DNA of 64,000 bases, from assembly GCF_963576615.1 (NCBI RefSeq), contig NC_088714.1, positions 6,116,670-6,180,669 on the forward strand, written 5' to 3'. Source of the DNA: Watersipora subatra (taxonomy: Eukaryota; Bryozoa; Gymnolaemata; Cheilostomatida; Watersiporidae). Below are positions 35,322-50,600 of the stretch, piece by piece (the first letter of the stretch is position 1; every line of letters begins with the position of its first letter). The notes below the pieces were generated by a model. That model did not search any database and was not told where the DNA came from. It was given only the letters and a program-made list of their open reading frames with translations. The translations under genes were made by a program, and so were the position numbers.

Positions 35322-38300
35322 GCTGACGATGCTGAAATGGTTTACAGAACAACTCGCAACCATAGAATACATGCAAAACATACCAGACCCTTCAATAAGC
35401 TGTCCAACCAAACTCGACTTGAGAAAATAATATGATGCGTAAAGCTATAGGTCTTTATTTCTCAAGTGTAACTAAAATACCAATTTTCGCAAAAAAAACC
35501 ATTGAAATTTTTTCCATAATGTAATACTGAATTGGGTAGGGCTGTACCAAAAAAATGAATAAGCTTGAATTAGAGAAAATTTGTCAGGAGAGAATGGAAG
35601 CAGAGCAAAACAACTATAAATGCAGTTGCAGAGCTACAGAATAGAACATTAAAATTGCCACTACATGACTTATTTGTCACATTTTAATTTTATAGGTTTT
35701 TTTACCATAATCAAAATAGAACAAACCAAGTTATCATGAAATAAAGAAATACCAAAAAGCCTGGAAATGGGGAATAGTTAATATTATGCATAATAGGTAC
35801 TGTAGAAACCTCTGAATTGAAGTAGTAATCACCTATTCCTGTTAGGATTGGTAAAAGTGACTCCGAGTTTTTTTAATCTGCACAAGAAAATTACTGCCTA
35901 GCAATGTGTATGTCCACAACAGACATCAGCGAATTGGGAACAAAAAGAAAAATAGAGAAGAAAAAACGTAAAAAAAATTGAGGCTTCAAATAGCAATTAC
36001 TAAAACCGGTCTTTTATACCAGTAGATTGAAGATTCGGGACCACTGTCTAATTATTATGAATGATAGAGAAAAAACACCATAACTTCAAAAACTGAGCTG
36101 CCATATTGCACAATGTAAAGGTACCAAATAACAAGCCACCTCCACGTATACAGTGGCTAAATACGTGTTAACCGATTGAAAACAAAGTACAGCAATAGGA
36201 CAATCATTTATACTTATAGTATATGACAATTCTTGGGGAAAACTACAAGCCATAATATAATAACATTTTCAAGTAAAAACATTCAATAGATCAGTATAAG
36301 TGCTCAAACCTTCATAAGTGTTGTACATTCAATAAGTACAACACTAACCACCACCAGTTTTAGGGGTTGAAGAAAATAGCTTCTAAACAGCACCACCTAT
36401 CGAACTTCTAATTGTTCTTTGCTAAGTAAAAAAACTCTTCAACCATTGCCACTTCATGTAAGAAAACTTAAAATGAGGCGTTTTTCTTGGCTTAATTATG
36501 TTTCGACTTCGTGTAGCATCGAAATATCGATATAACGAAATTTTCTACCATCTCCACGCAAAGTAAGCAGCTGTTCTAATAAATTACATCGTTGTCGAAG
36601 GGAAATGCAGCTAGCCGTATGTAATTGGTTGGTACCCCGCCACGATAATGAGTGATCTCTCACACATTGCACAATTCATACAATGAAATGTCGAAGACAT
36701 CGTTGTACATAGAGCTAAATTAGAATCGTGATATAGAAATTACTTTCGGTTTGTTGTGGACATGCGGTCTTGTTCACGAAGTCTCACACGTAGTGGCACT
36801 TAATATTTTGTTAGTTCCCTTTAGTTTATGCTAGAGCACCGATCTTATGTACAGTGCTCGGGCTTATACAACTAGAGCACAGTTTTTCTGTTTATGATGT
36901 TTGATGGCCGGGCTTATACAGCTACTATCTGTATGAATTTGGGTATATTCATTGATTAACCAAATCCCTTTTGGATAGAAAAGGGTACTTCAAGCTAAAT
37001 AGAGCTTCCACATTTGCAATAATGCGTTGAAGTCACTATAAATGTTAGGCGTTGATTATTTTAGAGCATTCCAAGTACAGAAAACTTGCATCATCATCTA
37101 AGAAAAGTGCATTGCAGCATTTATGAAAGACTTGCAACTAATCAAAACACGCAAATTCAAACTTGCACAACGTCATTGCGGATTGGAAATTCTTACTCCA
37201 AAAGTATGTTAGTGTAACATTTGTGTTAAAAATATTTGCAACTACGAAGTGATTGGTCATGACAAAAAACATTTTACAAATCTATGGTGTTAATTATTAA
37301 TCAGCATTAACAGATATCGAAAAAACCCGAACAATTTACACAATTTGCTTAATTATCAAAACATCTACTATATTAAGAAGATTCAACCAAAAGAAGCACA
37401 TTAGTCGGCAGATCAAAAACTACCAAAAAACGTTCTGAAGATGCAAGTGAAGACAAATTAGAAAAATACATTAGTCAGCAGGTCACAGAACCTCTAAAAA
37501 GACATTACACGCATACAGCTCTGTCATTTTCTGCCAGACATGACCTAGACAGCAGGAGTTAGTCATCATTTCAACCAATACATTTTTATGAGGTACTCGA
37601 GACAAGCCCACTCAAATACCAACTCTCTACAACACAACAGCTAAACAGCTGAGTGCCTAAACACATTTTCACAGGCTAACATATACATCTATACAAGAGA
37701 ACAGCTCCAACGACTGTGCTTCTTTCTTCTCTGTTTGTGGAGCCTCTTTCTTTTCCAACTACTGAGGCTCTTTCTATTTTAACGGCTGAGCCTCTCTATC
37801 TATGGACTGTCACGACTCTTGTTTGACTGTCGAGACTCACAGTGATATGGGGCTGAGCGAAGAACATGGATGACCGTTCGAATAAAAGTGAAACATTCAT
37901 TGGCTATTTTGAACCTTTTGTTATTAATATTGTTTTAGAGTTTTGTTAGTTGTGTATTTTAATTGTTAGATTTATAAAATAAAAGAGTGTTTTATAGTGG
38001 TAAGTATCAGTATTACTTATAATAGACAGTAATAATCAAAGTAGTTCACACAATCTAAGCAGAAGTGCACAATCCAAAGATAGTTAAAATAAAATGTAAA
38101 ACCAGTTTAACACTGATGTATAGATTTATTATGTATAAGATAGTTTTTTCCTAAACACACTCAACAGCAAAGTTCAAAGTAGCAAAAAGTTGTGCACTAC
38201 ACCTGAAATATGCCAAATTTGCACCTAAAAGTTGGCAGACTTTTTTAGAGCCCCTTACCAACAACTTGTGAACAATTGTTATCGACTAACACACTAGCTA

Positions 38301-40749
38301 ACCATTATCATTAAAAATAGAGACATTGGCCTTTTGTTAAGCTTAAATCTGTGCTTTTTTGTTGATATTGGTCCTATGGTACATTAACGCATGAAAATAA
38401 ATCTATTTTATGAAACTATGTAACAAACTGAATGCAAAAAACTGAATGCAACAAACTGAATGCAACAAACTGAATGCAACAAACTTAATAATATGTAAGA
38501 AATTAAATCAATGCCAAACTAATTAATAGAAAGAGATTCTAATTTATGTTTCAAATTAGAGAAAAATGAATAAAAGTGTAATTTGAGTGATAGATTAGGC
38601 AGAAGGTGTTTAGGTAGGCATGGGGATGGTTATACGAAGCTAATCTAACTAAGGCAATGTCTCAATCTTTAAAGAAGTTTGATTATACCATTTGTTTCAA
38701 ATTACACTTTGTATGTTGATACAATTATTTGCTCAAATCGTGAATCATACTCCCATAAATAAAAAGTTGTATGTCAAAAGTTAAGGTTTAATTGTATCTT
38801 GCAGTACTTGTCACATTTATTATTTAAAGAATTAAAATGCTTGTTTAAAAGAATATTATCTAAGAGCCAACATGGTTTGTTTTGACCATTTTTGGTGCAT
38901 AGATACTTTATTTAGCATGATTATAACCATTCTCATGGCTGTGTCAAGATTGGCATTTAAGAATTGTGGCTGATTTCATCATCCTGTTGATGCTTTTTCG
39001 AAACCGCAACCCGCTGTATTGAATAACTCAATTTCTCTTGTAACTTCTGTGCTTGCAAACTTCGACATCATTTGCTAATGACAATGATGCCTTAAACCAA
39101 ATTTTTACTCACACAATTGTGACAAACTCTAATGACTTATTTGCTTCATGTTGTTATCCTTCAATTTGCCTGTATGTGCATAGCTTAGCATGCTGGATTG
39201 ATTGCTGTAGGATATGTAATTTATGCCCGTATTATTTTAGTCTTTCGCAATTTTATCAGTTAATATGGCATTCTTCACTGATGTATTTGTTTGTACGCCA
39301 AAGCGCTTACTACATTGCTCGCATGTTTATCAACAATGCCTCTAGTTTGATTTGAATTGTGAACATGAAAATTAAGGCCTGGATACACAGGCCTGCCAGA
39401 TGGCATCGATGCTTAGTGTAGATATTTGCTCTGTGACAACACACAGGCGCTACTAAATGATGCATTATGTTGAGCAATAGATCGACCATTTGAATTAGCC
39501 TCAGTTACGTAAAAACTATGACATATTTTCTAGATCTTTAGTATTGTTATTGAAGTATTTAAAATTCGTATTGTAACACGGATCATCAACGATTTGTGAT
39601 ATCAGTAGTATTTGTTTAGGTGCGATATGTTCTCAAAGAATAAATGCTATGCATTAACGATGGAAAAAGCGAACTATAGAAAAAGTGTTTAACCTATGCG
39701 TTAAGTTACTGACATTTTTTTCCAGAATTGTCTTGTGAATGATTCCAATTTATGCTAATGAGTTTCGGATAGATGTATATGTTACCAATAAGAACATTTT
39801 TGTCCATAACTAAACAATTGTTTGTGTGAAGCCATTATGGTTTGTCATCATGGTTTCAAAACCAGGTTAACAAAAAGGAATCGAGATCGTATTCTACCAT
39901 TTCATTCGATCGCAGATGCGTCAGTTCTATTTCTACTTATGTAGACCAACATGTTCACTTCTAAGTGGTGCATTCCCAATAAAGCATCATTGCATGGGCT
40001 GCACAAAAAATTACATTTTGTCGTAGTTTAGCCAGGCCTTTGCTGAATGCCGAGCATCCCTATAGCTGTATCACTTCACTCTCCCAAATATTCTATATTT
40101 CTAAATTTAGATTTGTGTAATGACTTTAGCCATAGGAAATGAATTCAAAGCTTTTGACTGTTATTCATCTTAGGCCACGAATAGAGTGCTTAGCATTATT
40201 CATGATATGTTTATGATCGGAGTTAGTCCCATGTACATGTCTGAAGCTGTGCAGTTGAGAATGTCTGGTGAAAATGATATGTAGATCAGAATATTAGCTT
40301 AGTTTGGTGTCCTGCTGCTTTTGGTAAGATACCTTTGCAGGTCTGTCTACATTGTTAAAAACTACTTTTCAACTTTGTTACGCTCTTATCCAAATCTTAG
40401 CTGGTTTGACTCAGCAATATGTGGCAGCTTATATAACCTTCCACTTCCTGTAGTTTGGCTTGCAGAGATTTATTGATGCTATAATTATTGTAATGTTTAG
40501 CTGCCTCTCTGTATCTGCATCATGAATCAATATTTAATCACATTATTAGGTGGTATTTCTTTGGCAGTGGTATTTGTGATTTTGTTTGTTTGTATTTTCA
40601 TCAAAGAATAAAAAAAACATAATAGAAAAATCAATCTATATTTAATGAGGGCGCACGTGCACAATAGCGTAGCTAGTCGAGGTGCAGAGCCCGGGTAGAC
40701 AGTCAACAAAAACAAAAGTTCATTTACTGCAAAAAAAGGCTATGTCAGA
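35322..40749. other. Intergenic region, largely unassigned
   Basis: This 5.4-kb stretch should hold the 5' untranslated exon(s) and promoter of the mannosidase, but none can be located with confidence. A 14-bp tandem repeat (AAACTGAATGCAAC, about five copies) lies at 38425-38485. A plus-strand open frame at 39053-39355 has no family features and unremarkable composition. No RNA gene was recognised. Confidence 0.45.
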
Positions 40750-41290
40750 GAGTCAAGGAGCCATTGTTTCAGAGTAGTTCGAAAAACAGTGTGATTTTCA
40801 ATCCGACCGGCAGTCTGTTCCAGGCAGCCGCCAGCTGGTAAGCACAACGCCTGTGGCCAACAGCGGAGGTCGAAGGTGGCAATGGAAGAGAAAATTGAGA
40901 GTTTCTGGTATCATAAGGTGGATCTGGCTTAGATTTAATATAGCTTTTAAATTCAGAATGAGCCAATGTGCAAATACGTAAAAGATATAATTCATGAATA
41001 GGTAGAATATTTGCTTTTTTGTAAAGATCAGAAGTATGATAGGTGGGGGGTTTATTAAAAATTACTCTCAATAGTCGATTTTGAATTACCAAAATTTTAT
41101 TTAGGTGACTCCGTGGTGCATTTCCCCAAGCCTCAATACAATAGATAATTTTACTGTTGATCAGACTGTTGTAAAGCAAAATCAAAACATTTCTAGGTAA
41201 TAATCCTGATGCTATATAAATCAGACCCAAGCTTTGTCCAAGTTTTGAACGGAGGCTGTCAATATATATAGCTTGTGGTATAGCTTATAG
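40750..41290 (-). mobile_element. 5'-truncated non-LTR retrotransposon, C-terminal end of the reverse transcriptase protein
   Basis: An open frame (40769-41230) that continues upstream as SLRSKLGQSLGLIYIASG. It reads through LPRNVLILLYNSLINSKIIY, IEAWGNA, LNKILVIQNRLLRVIFNKPP, YHTSDLYKKANILPIHELYL and ends near RRCAYQLAAAWNRLPVGLK. This is the typical thumb and C-terminal tail of Jockey/CR1-type LINE proteins. The catalytic YxDD part is missing, as expected for a 5'-truncated insertion. The open frame over 460 bp suggests it is fairly young. It lies in the gap between the mannosidase and the ZNF106-like gene. Confidence 0.85.
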
Positions 41291-41605
41291 TCGAACTGGT
41301 AATTACCTGTTTTTTTAATGTTATTTGTGTTAACGGCTAATAACTCATACTATTTTGGTTAAAGTAAGATGGTTATCGCTAGCTCAAGTATTTTTTTAAC
41401 TAAGATGGTTTGATTGCTTCTATATGAAAGCATTTATTAGCGATCAATTCAATAAAAAGGAAACAGAACTGCCTTCTTACTTTGTTCGTATTTACTTTTT
41501 AGGAAAATTCACTGTAGTGATGCTTTATATATAATTTTGTTGATTTAGTGCAGTGTTTATAAACCAACTGGGTTTTTAGGTCATACCCATTAGTAACCCG
41601 AAAAC

Positions 41606-44600
41606 ATGCCTGATGAGCAAAGGTTCCCATGCTTTGTCTGTAATGAATCATTTGCTGAGAAATGGGTGAGTATCAGCTCATTTTCGCAAGATAATTTTTC
41701 ATATTCTAAAATATATTTACAGTTTTTGGTTGGGTATGAGCTGTGTGAATGCTGTACCGAAATCATGTAATGTTGTCATATTGTAGGAACATCATGAACA
41801 CATACACTCATACAGTCATCAGAAGAAAGTTTCTGCTAAAGGCCGGTATGGTTTCTTACTCATTTTAGAAATACTTCATCTATATATATATATTTATCTC
41901 CAAGTTTGTCTGTCTGTCTGTTTGTCCAGCTATAGCGAATAAAATCTAGCATTGAAAGTTGTGCTTCGTACCAGATTTTAACTCACCAGGTTCGCAATCT
42001 CAAATTTGTGAACAAGTGTAGCTAACCACAAGGGTACGCTGTTCTTACCATTACCTGTTCTTACCATTTACTGTACACCTTTTTCGAGATTGCACATTCC
42101 AAATTATTAATTAATACAGCGCGTCTATGGGTTACATTGTCCCTGTTATAAGATTTTCACCTTCCTGTATGAAACATGATGTTTTTCGTCCTCGTCATAG
42201 GAAAACGAAATTTTATTAACAATTATTACTATTATAAAATTACAATTATAAACAATTATTTCTCTCAAAATTAAAATTTGGCTGTTTATGTATTGATTAC
42301 GACGAAATAGCGAAATGCCAATATGCTATTTGCCGAAATCCTGCCAACTCGTCAAAGAGATACGATGCTCCCTTGCTCTCGATCTCAGTTCAGCATTATT
42401 CGTTATAAGTTGTCGTAAAAACAAAACTGAGAACAGATGAGTGATAAAATTTTATCCTATAACAAAGATGAAGTTTAGTTTAGTAAAACACATACTAAAA
42501 CTTAGCTTTAAGTATGTGTTTAGCAAGCTTTATTCATTTAAGTTAAATTCAAGGTTTATGTTATGCGTCTGTCTCAAAGGTAAGAACACTCCCATGATAC
42601 GTATTGCATACATGTTGTACATTGTACTGTTACATTTTCTTGCAGATCATAACCAATAAATACACTAAAGTTACTGGAGGTAACTATAGTTACTAAGGTT
42701 AATATATTATTTTGTTATTAACTTTTAATGTGTACAGTACAAATATAAATCGATGATTTTTACCGGGAGGTCTTTGCGTTGGATAATTATTAGTTTTCAT
42801 ACCACTCTACAACATTTTCGTCTTATGATGCCAACACCAAAACGAACTAAAATCGTATAATTGATACCAAATAATTTTTTATTGTAATCGTAGGAAAACA
42901 GACTTCATTTAGGGATTACTTGCTAATTACTTCACATTTACATTTAAACACCTTTACAGCTAATTAATTTTTTCTCTTCATTTCAACAAAACACTTTTTT
43001 CATGATATGAAGTTTAAAAGTTACAATTGTTTGAAAAAGGTTGAAAACTTTTACAGTTGTTTTATTTTTTCTGTAAATTTATTTGAACTGCACAAAACAC
43101 TTTTCTCATGATATGAAGTTTGAAAGTTAGATGGTTGTTATAATGTATGTTGAATGCATGTAAATGACTACATTCCATGTACTTCTGTCAACAATGATTG
43201 TGGCTGTTTGAAAATATAAAAGATTACGATTGCAGGTTAATGTGAATACGCAATAATATAGTGGTTATTTTGACAGAAACTCATTCCAATTCGTCAATCT
43301 TGAATACTACAATAAATTGTGATTGCACCTTTGGATTTGAATATTTTTTCACATGAAATTGTATTCTACAGCACATGTACTTGCTGTTAAGCGTCAGGAA
43401 ATTTTTACCATTATTTTTAAAGAAATACTGATTGTCTCTCTGTTACATAATCGCCGCCCTTCTATATGCATTGCACAAAATTTCAACCATTCGCGTTCAC
43501 GCTAGTTATTATTTATTTTATACAGTTTGTATACCTATTTATAGACCCAGTTTATAGTATTATATAGGAAGTTAACAAAAGTGCTCTTTCAACCATATAT
43601 CTTTCTAAGATTGATTAAGATTGACTTCAAACATTGCTTCTCTAATTATACTGTGCCCTTTTTTATTTACGAACCTCAGTTTCATTTTGTTGGTTGCAAA
43701 AATCATGATTATAAAAATGGAAAAGTGTGCTCAGCGATAGCAGACTTAGCCAATGAGATATGAGCAATACAACAACACTATGCACAAGCACCAACATTTT
43801 GGAACATAAAAAGCAGCTGCCAAACACTTTGACCCTTACGTTGGCATCAGACATTCGCATGTGTTGCTTTATTTGGATGACTCGGTGTGTGGTGTCATAG
43901 CGTATTGGCCAATTACACACTGTTCAGACGGTAACCTTGTATGGGATATTGAAGTAAAATAGTAAGTCAATACACGTACATTGTGACTCGTATTCAATGT
44001 ATGTAAGTACACACACTTCAAATTACTCCTAACGACTTTTACTGCTTGTCTAGGAGTAAAAATGAAAGTCTGTTATGTCAGAACAAGTTAAAATGCTCCA
44101 CTTTACATAGTAATGTTAAAAGTTGACTTGCAACAAAATTCACATTACAGTTATTTGGTATCAAAAGATTCACCATGTCTTACTCTGTTGTGTTGTAGGT
44201 GCAAAATATGTGGGAATGAGATTATAAGCTATTAAAAGCTAAAAAACGAAAAGCCGCCGTAGATTGGAATCTGTTTATTTCTCTGATGTAGTCATTACAG
44301 TTTGGTTATTGTCTTGTCACATGATGTTCTCGCGTGAATTGAAAGGCTAATAAAAGGCTCAATATCAAACTTGCCATCCTGCAAAAAAAATTTATTATAT
44401 TTTGTTTGCTGTTACTGAAGTATTCAACAGTTGGAGATCCATTCCTTAGTGAACATTGAGAACCAAAAAAAAACAAATATAAATTCATTTAGATAATTTC
44501 TTCTCTTTAGATAGTACTGGTATAAATATCTAATATAGTATAACAGATGTTATATATTATATATGATATAATCTAATAGTGCTTAATATCTACCTTTGAA

Positions 44601-47600
44601 AATGCAGAAAGGACAATTGCTATATAGATCTGGTTCAATTTTTGCCCAAAAGATTTGTCTTCCCGGAGACAGGAATCCGGTAGGAAAGTCGTCATCATTC
44701 CAACTCCAGTACTTGTTTATCATAAGACGATATCGTTTTGTAGAAATACCAGGCATACGTGTATCTGCTGCCAGACAACTTTAAATTCAATTGTTGAGTA
44801 TGCTGACCACATTGGTACAGAAGGTCACATTGAGGCTCTCAAAGAGAAAATGTAAGTTTTGGAAAAACTTGGTGGTTCTATCACAAAGTTGACTAGCTTG
44901 TTTTTATAAGATTGCCTATGGTATGGTAGTAGAAGTTGTTTTATTTCAAACTATATTTTTATTTTATGTTGATGGCTTTTTGAGATTTTTGTATTGAACA
45001 TTGCTCTTCCCTACTCCATCTACCCACATTTTTTGCTAGCATATGAGAGTTGTTCCCACACTTTGTTGCAAGCATGTGGGGTGCATCATGCACAGGAAGA
45101 CCTCGAACTTAGGCATAATGTAATATGCTCAGATTTGAGGTGATTGTTAAAGGTTGACTTGCAACAACATTCACATTACAGTTATTTGGTATCATAAGAT
45201 TCACCATGTCTTACTCTGTTGTGTTGAAGGTGCCAAATATGTGGAAATGTGATTACAAGCTCTTAAAAGCTCAAAAACGAAAAGCTGCCGTAGATTGGAA
45301 TGTCTTTATTTCGATGACGTAACCACGAAATTTGGTTATCGTCTTGTGACATATGTTCTCACGTGAATTAAAGATGTAGTTGCGTCAAATTTAAGTTGAT
45401 CTTAAAAGAAAGCATTTTTTTTCTCTATCAGTTGATATGTTGTTTGTTGTGTTACGCGATCGCATTGCCAAGATATTTGAAGAACAAAACCGAAAAAATC
45501 TGATCGCCGTAAAAACGCTCAGACCACCAAAACGTACCCAGACTTGCCCAAAATGATGTCACGCGTTTGGCAACCTGTCTCTCTCTCTCGTATTCACATC
45601 GGGTATTTGCGATAAAAGTCTAGTCTTAAGCGGCTCTATTGGCATATATCTTATTTTGTATTTGCTCATGTTGGCTAGAATAAAATTTTAAATCCTGCTA
45701 CAGATGCATTATTATGAATGTTTCAAAGGCCTCAAATAACGAAAATTGAAAATTTGTTCTACTCACTTTCTCCAAATGTTGTGTAAACATTTGGGTACCG
45801 ACTACCAATTCTACCGGTCTACGGTAATTCTGTGAGGTCACTTGTGTAGAACGCGGTCTTTGTATCAGCACAGTTCTGCAGCTACCCATACAAACGATAT
45901 ACAGCCTCCCATAAGCCCCGCCCACATTATGTCGCCTATTACCTACGTACTAGTTTCTTACTAGTAGTATTCTTACCGAATACTAAATAAGTGAAATAAG
46001 CAAGCCACCTCTTTGAAAAGAATATAGACAGGGATAGAGTTTTAAGGATGAGAAGTCTGCTGCAAACTGGATTTGAACTCACATTCTCCAGTTCTGCGGA
46101 CACCCATATACCATATCCGATTCACTACAATATTCTGCAAATCATGTTTTGCATTATCTTCAACAATATTATTTTATTATATAATTTTTACAAGCAAAAA
46201 TATTTTCATCTCGGCATAAAGCTTTTATTAAAAATATTCATCAAGTTGTGGCCACTCACATACATTGTAGTATTAGCTGATACAATAAGACAAAATTCAT
46301 CTACTGCAACAAACTCAAACAAAACATCATGGCTTATCCAGCACGCATTCAAGTCTCGCTTTCTCCTTTATGGCAGTTTCCACACTGACAAAGCTTCTTC
46401 GGCTGGTGGGACGACATAAACATTCTGTAATCAGTAAAACAAGTAAATGTAAACAAAGTAGATGCAATAAATATGTCATTCATAGATATGTCATTCTAAA
46501 GCGTATCTATTGACAGCTTCCAAATTGGGAGTTAAATAGATTGCGAGTGTAATTTTAAAAACGAATAAACATTTAATAAAGGCACAAGTACGCCAAGCCA
46601 ACGATTCGAAGCTTTGGTTCTGGAAATTAAAGATTTGCAATGATCAATCGATTTTACCCACTTCCTACGAGTGAAAATAATTTGTAATCATGACTCTAAT
46701 TTACCAAAAAAAATTCGAAAAAAATATTATAGCTAGGTAAAACGGCAGATAAGCTATGAAACGATGATTGGAGATAGCAAAGAATTATCATTTTATTAAT
46801 TAGTATATGTATTTATGACTATAAAAAATATTACATTTACTAAAGTATAGAAGACTAAGTTAATTTACCTCCATTCTGTCTTCTTCTGCAGCAAAACGCT
46901 GCTGACGCCTGTCAGCTTTGGCCATAGGCTGTCTACTCTAATCTTTTACTAAAAGTTGCTCAGATAACTCTGAGTAGCGGTCGCTCGAACTTGAAGCCAT
47001 TTTAAAACTCTGTATAACTTAGTAATTGTTGAAACGCGTTGAATCAGTAACGAGTAATGAGAAGGAATTCTCTAATTAGGAGAATCTTCGAGATCACAGA
47101 CAACGCGTTTTACGAGTGATAACATTTATTACGGCCTATATAAAAATTTGGCACGCATGATTGGCTAACGAATCGACCTCATATTTATTGCTCGTGGTTT
47201 CGTTTCAGATACCTTGCTTGTGACGTCACGAAATAGGCACCCGCTGGAACGTGAGCTTTTTAAAAGAGGGCCTCATTCAAACGCATATATCTCTGGACAG
47301 GGTTGGTCTACAAAGACAAAAATGGCATCAAATTGTAGCTGATGTTTTAGCCTTTTATTTCATTAAATTGACTTTTTTGACGCAACTACATCTTTAAAAG
47401 GCCAATACAAAGCTCAATATAAAACTTATCGTAGCACTAGTTTATGACAAACACGTCGGGTTTTACCGAAGACCCCGTATCAAATATAGATTCTCGCTAC
47501 TTTACAGTTTTGTTTCAGCCTGGTCTAATCGGCAAGTCGTAATCTGATCATGTGACCCAATACTTCGCAAATAATTTCTGCAGCACTTTTCGATTATCAC

Positions 47601-50600
47601 AAGTGACCAACAGGCTCGTCATGATTATCAGACAATGATATGTACTCCTTCAAGCTAAGGCTAAAAAAATTAAACAAATTTTTACGGTAAGTTATAAGAT
47701 ATCACTACTAAAAGTGACAGCATTACGATGACGATAAGACAGACGCGTAAGAACAATAGACTTAGTTTTATTGAATGCGTGAAGTATACTTGTGAAAATA
47801 TTTCGACGAATAAGGTTGCCGAATAACCATCTCTCACAACTACATCACATTTGAGCCATTTTTGAAAGGAATCCAAACTACGGCGGTCTTGTGTGGCTGC
47901 GATTTTCTGTTCGTTTTTGAGCTTTTAAGAGCTTGTAATCACCTTTCCACATATTTTGCACCTACAACACAACAGAGTAAGACATGGTGAATCTTTTCAT
48001 ATCAAATAACTGTAATGTGAATTTTGTTGCAAGTCAACCTTTAAGCGATTTGAAATCGTGTTTTTATCGCAATTTTTTAAAAGTCACTCAATTGGTTATG
48101 AGACTTCTAGTCATCACCCAGATACACAGACTCCAAACCCCATTTGAGATAATTGCTAAGTAAATATGCTAAATATGTAAATGTAAAATACCCTACAGGA
48201 TGAAAATATTTGATGGATTCGCGATTTCGCGAACAGACGATTTTGCAAATTATTAGATTTCGAGAAAAATTAGTTCTCTTTTTAAACACAAGAGAGAATA
48301 ACTATTTTTGGTACCAAATAACTGTTATGTGAATTTTGTTGCAAGAAAACCCTTAAAATCTAGACCAAAACTTTTCTATGCCTAAGTTCGACGATTCGTG
48401 AAAAGATATACTGGTATTTGAGCATCTTAAAAGAACTGTGCTGACATTTTGTTGTGAGTGTCTGATTGCTCTTCTGAGAGTTGTCCCGACCATTTTTGCC
48501 AGCAAACTAACAGTTCTTTATAAGTTGTGTCCACCTTTTGTCTAGAGCCGGAATGAAAAATTGGGAAGCCAATGAGAAGCGTAATCGGAGCAACATGCAG
48601 CGACCAGCAAAGCGGCAGCCACACCACAGACAGAACCAGAATTGGAATCGCTGGGATTGTATGAGTTATAATGGTGTTCTGGTCGTTGTTCCCTTTTAAG
48701 CACATTTGAATTTAGAAATATAATAGAACTGTTTTATGATTTTCAAAAACTTTCGGAGTGGTATTTCATATTGATGATCATTATTGTTTGTTCTAGTACA
48801 GCCTAGAGGATACCGCAAGTGGGAGCACCAGAGGTCATCAGGCTCAGATAATTATATCGATCTCAATGCAAACAGTGGCCGCAGCAACGCGACACACGAT
48901 GTAAGTAACGGGTTTACTTACATTGTACACGATGTAAGTAAACCCTAAAGATAAACTTATACACAATTTTAGATTTGATCAGAAGGTAGCTGTATTTTTC
49001 TATGATTTGCTATCGTTTTTCATGTTAGAGGTGGTCTGATTGCCAGACTGTTTCAAGATTAAAATTGACTAAACTTGAGCGGGGTTTAAACGCTCAGATC
49101 AGGCGAAAGTGAGATTATGACATTTATAGTTGCAAAGAGAATAGAATAGAGACGCGTAATGCTGCGACTTAACGCAATAGCCAATATCAACTACAGCGAT
49201 GATAACAACTAGTGATGTCATATTGCGCATTTTTTTCTTCTGCGCGCTTTAATCGCGTTAAAGTTTTATCGATTTTAATCTTGAAACATCCTGGCAATCA
49301 GATCACATGAAAATAGTCGCAAATGATAGAAAAATACTGATACTTTTATTTGCCTTTATTTTATACTTTCGATTTTTAATATCATTTTGTTTACTATAAT
49401 TTTGTTCTGCCTTAACTTTTCACATCGTCTAATTGTTTTTTTAATATTTAATATTTTCCTAATGTCTAATTACTTGCAGTATTTAAAGCACATAAATTAC
49501 ATAATTTTTTATCATATGTTTCAATACATCAAAGTCTTGGCTTTCGAATGAGCCTACATTCAATACACAAAGAATAATAGAACTATGAAAAACAGGCTGT
49601 CAAAAGTATGACCTGCAATAAAAAAACACTTGGTTGCGGTTCCCACAATGTGATGTCATAATTATTATTTAGCCTTAGGTCGTCGATCCCGTTCGATGCC
49701 ACTGAGGCTGTGCTTTTCTGTGACAATCGGTGCTGTTAAACCCAGAGAGTGCTAATAATAAACTAGGATTCTAAATAATCAACAATGCTCCGGGATCGTG
49801 CTAACGCCGACCAATACAAACGGATGCTCTGGGTTAATTAATTATGCTTCAATAAATATACTGTCGTTGATAAAGGTAATGAAATCACATTGATTAAATT
49901 GTGACCTGCAGTGGCGTGGCCATAGGACTATATATCAATCGAACTTTTGCGAGATCATGCAATGCTTGAAATTAATTAGTCTCAGTCGTGCCACAATAAA
50001 ATGAGAGGGCTAGTGCATAATATCATCGAGAAAACATAGTATGGTGCTTGGAATCTGTGTTATTTATCATAGAAATAATCTGTACATGGAGAGCTAATGA
50101 CACTGATTCCTTTGTCATCTTGATTGGTTCTGTGGAGTTGTCCTACCTTCACCTGCCACTAGCGTCATTATCGTAGTTGATAAATATAAGCGGTAAGCGA
50201 TAAAATAAGTGGTAAAAGCATGCAACACCGAATATGAAAATTGTGACGTCACAATTTTCGAGCCTATACCAATGAACATTTATGCAGTAGAGCTCTTGGG
50301 AAATCCTATAAACACCAACCAATGTCTGTCTCACCATGTCAAACAATGGCTCATTTGAAAGCCAAGATATTGAAGAACCTGGATAAGCTGAAACAGTACT
50401 TATGTAATTGATATGCTTTAAGGTGCTTCTTATGAAGCAGGTCTCCTGATGAATTAAATTTGCATGCAGAGGTTTGACTGTAATTGATTTGTGTACATTT
50501 GACTGTAGGTTTGACTGTAATTGATTTGTGTACATTTGACTGCAGGTTTGACTGTAATTGATTTGTGTCCATTTGTGGGCGTCTTGTAGAATGATGAGCG

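Noticed and set aside
39053-39355. 100-codon plus-strand frame in the intergenic region
   Set aside because: No ATG start, no recognisable motif, and ordinary AT-rich composition; likely chance.
46048-46419. 123-codon plus-strand frame inside element B
   Set aside because: Lacks similarity to any transposase I know and overlaps the SINE-like segment; not supported.
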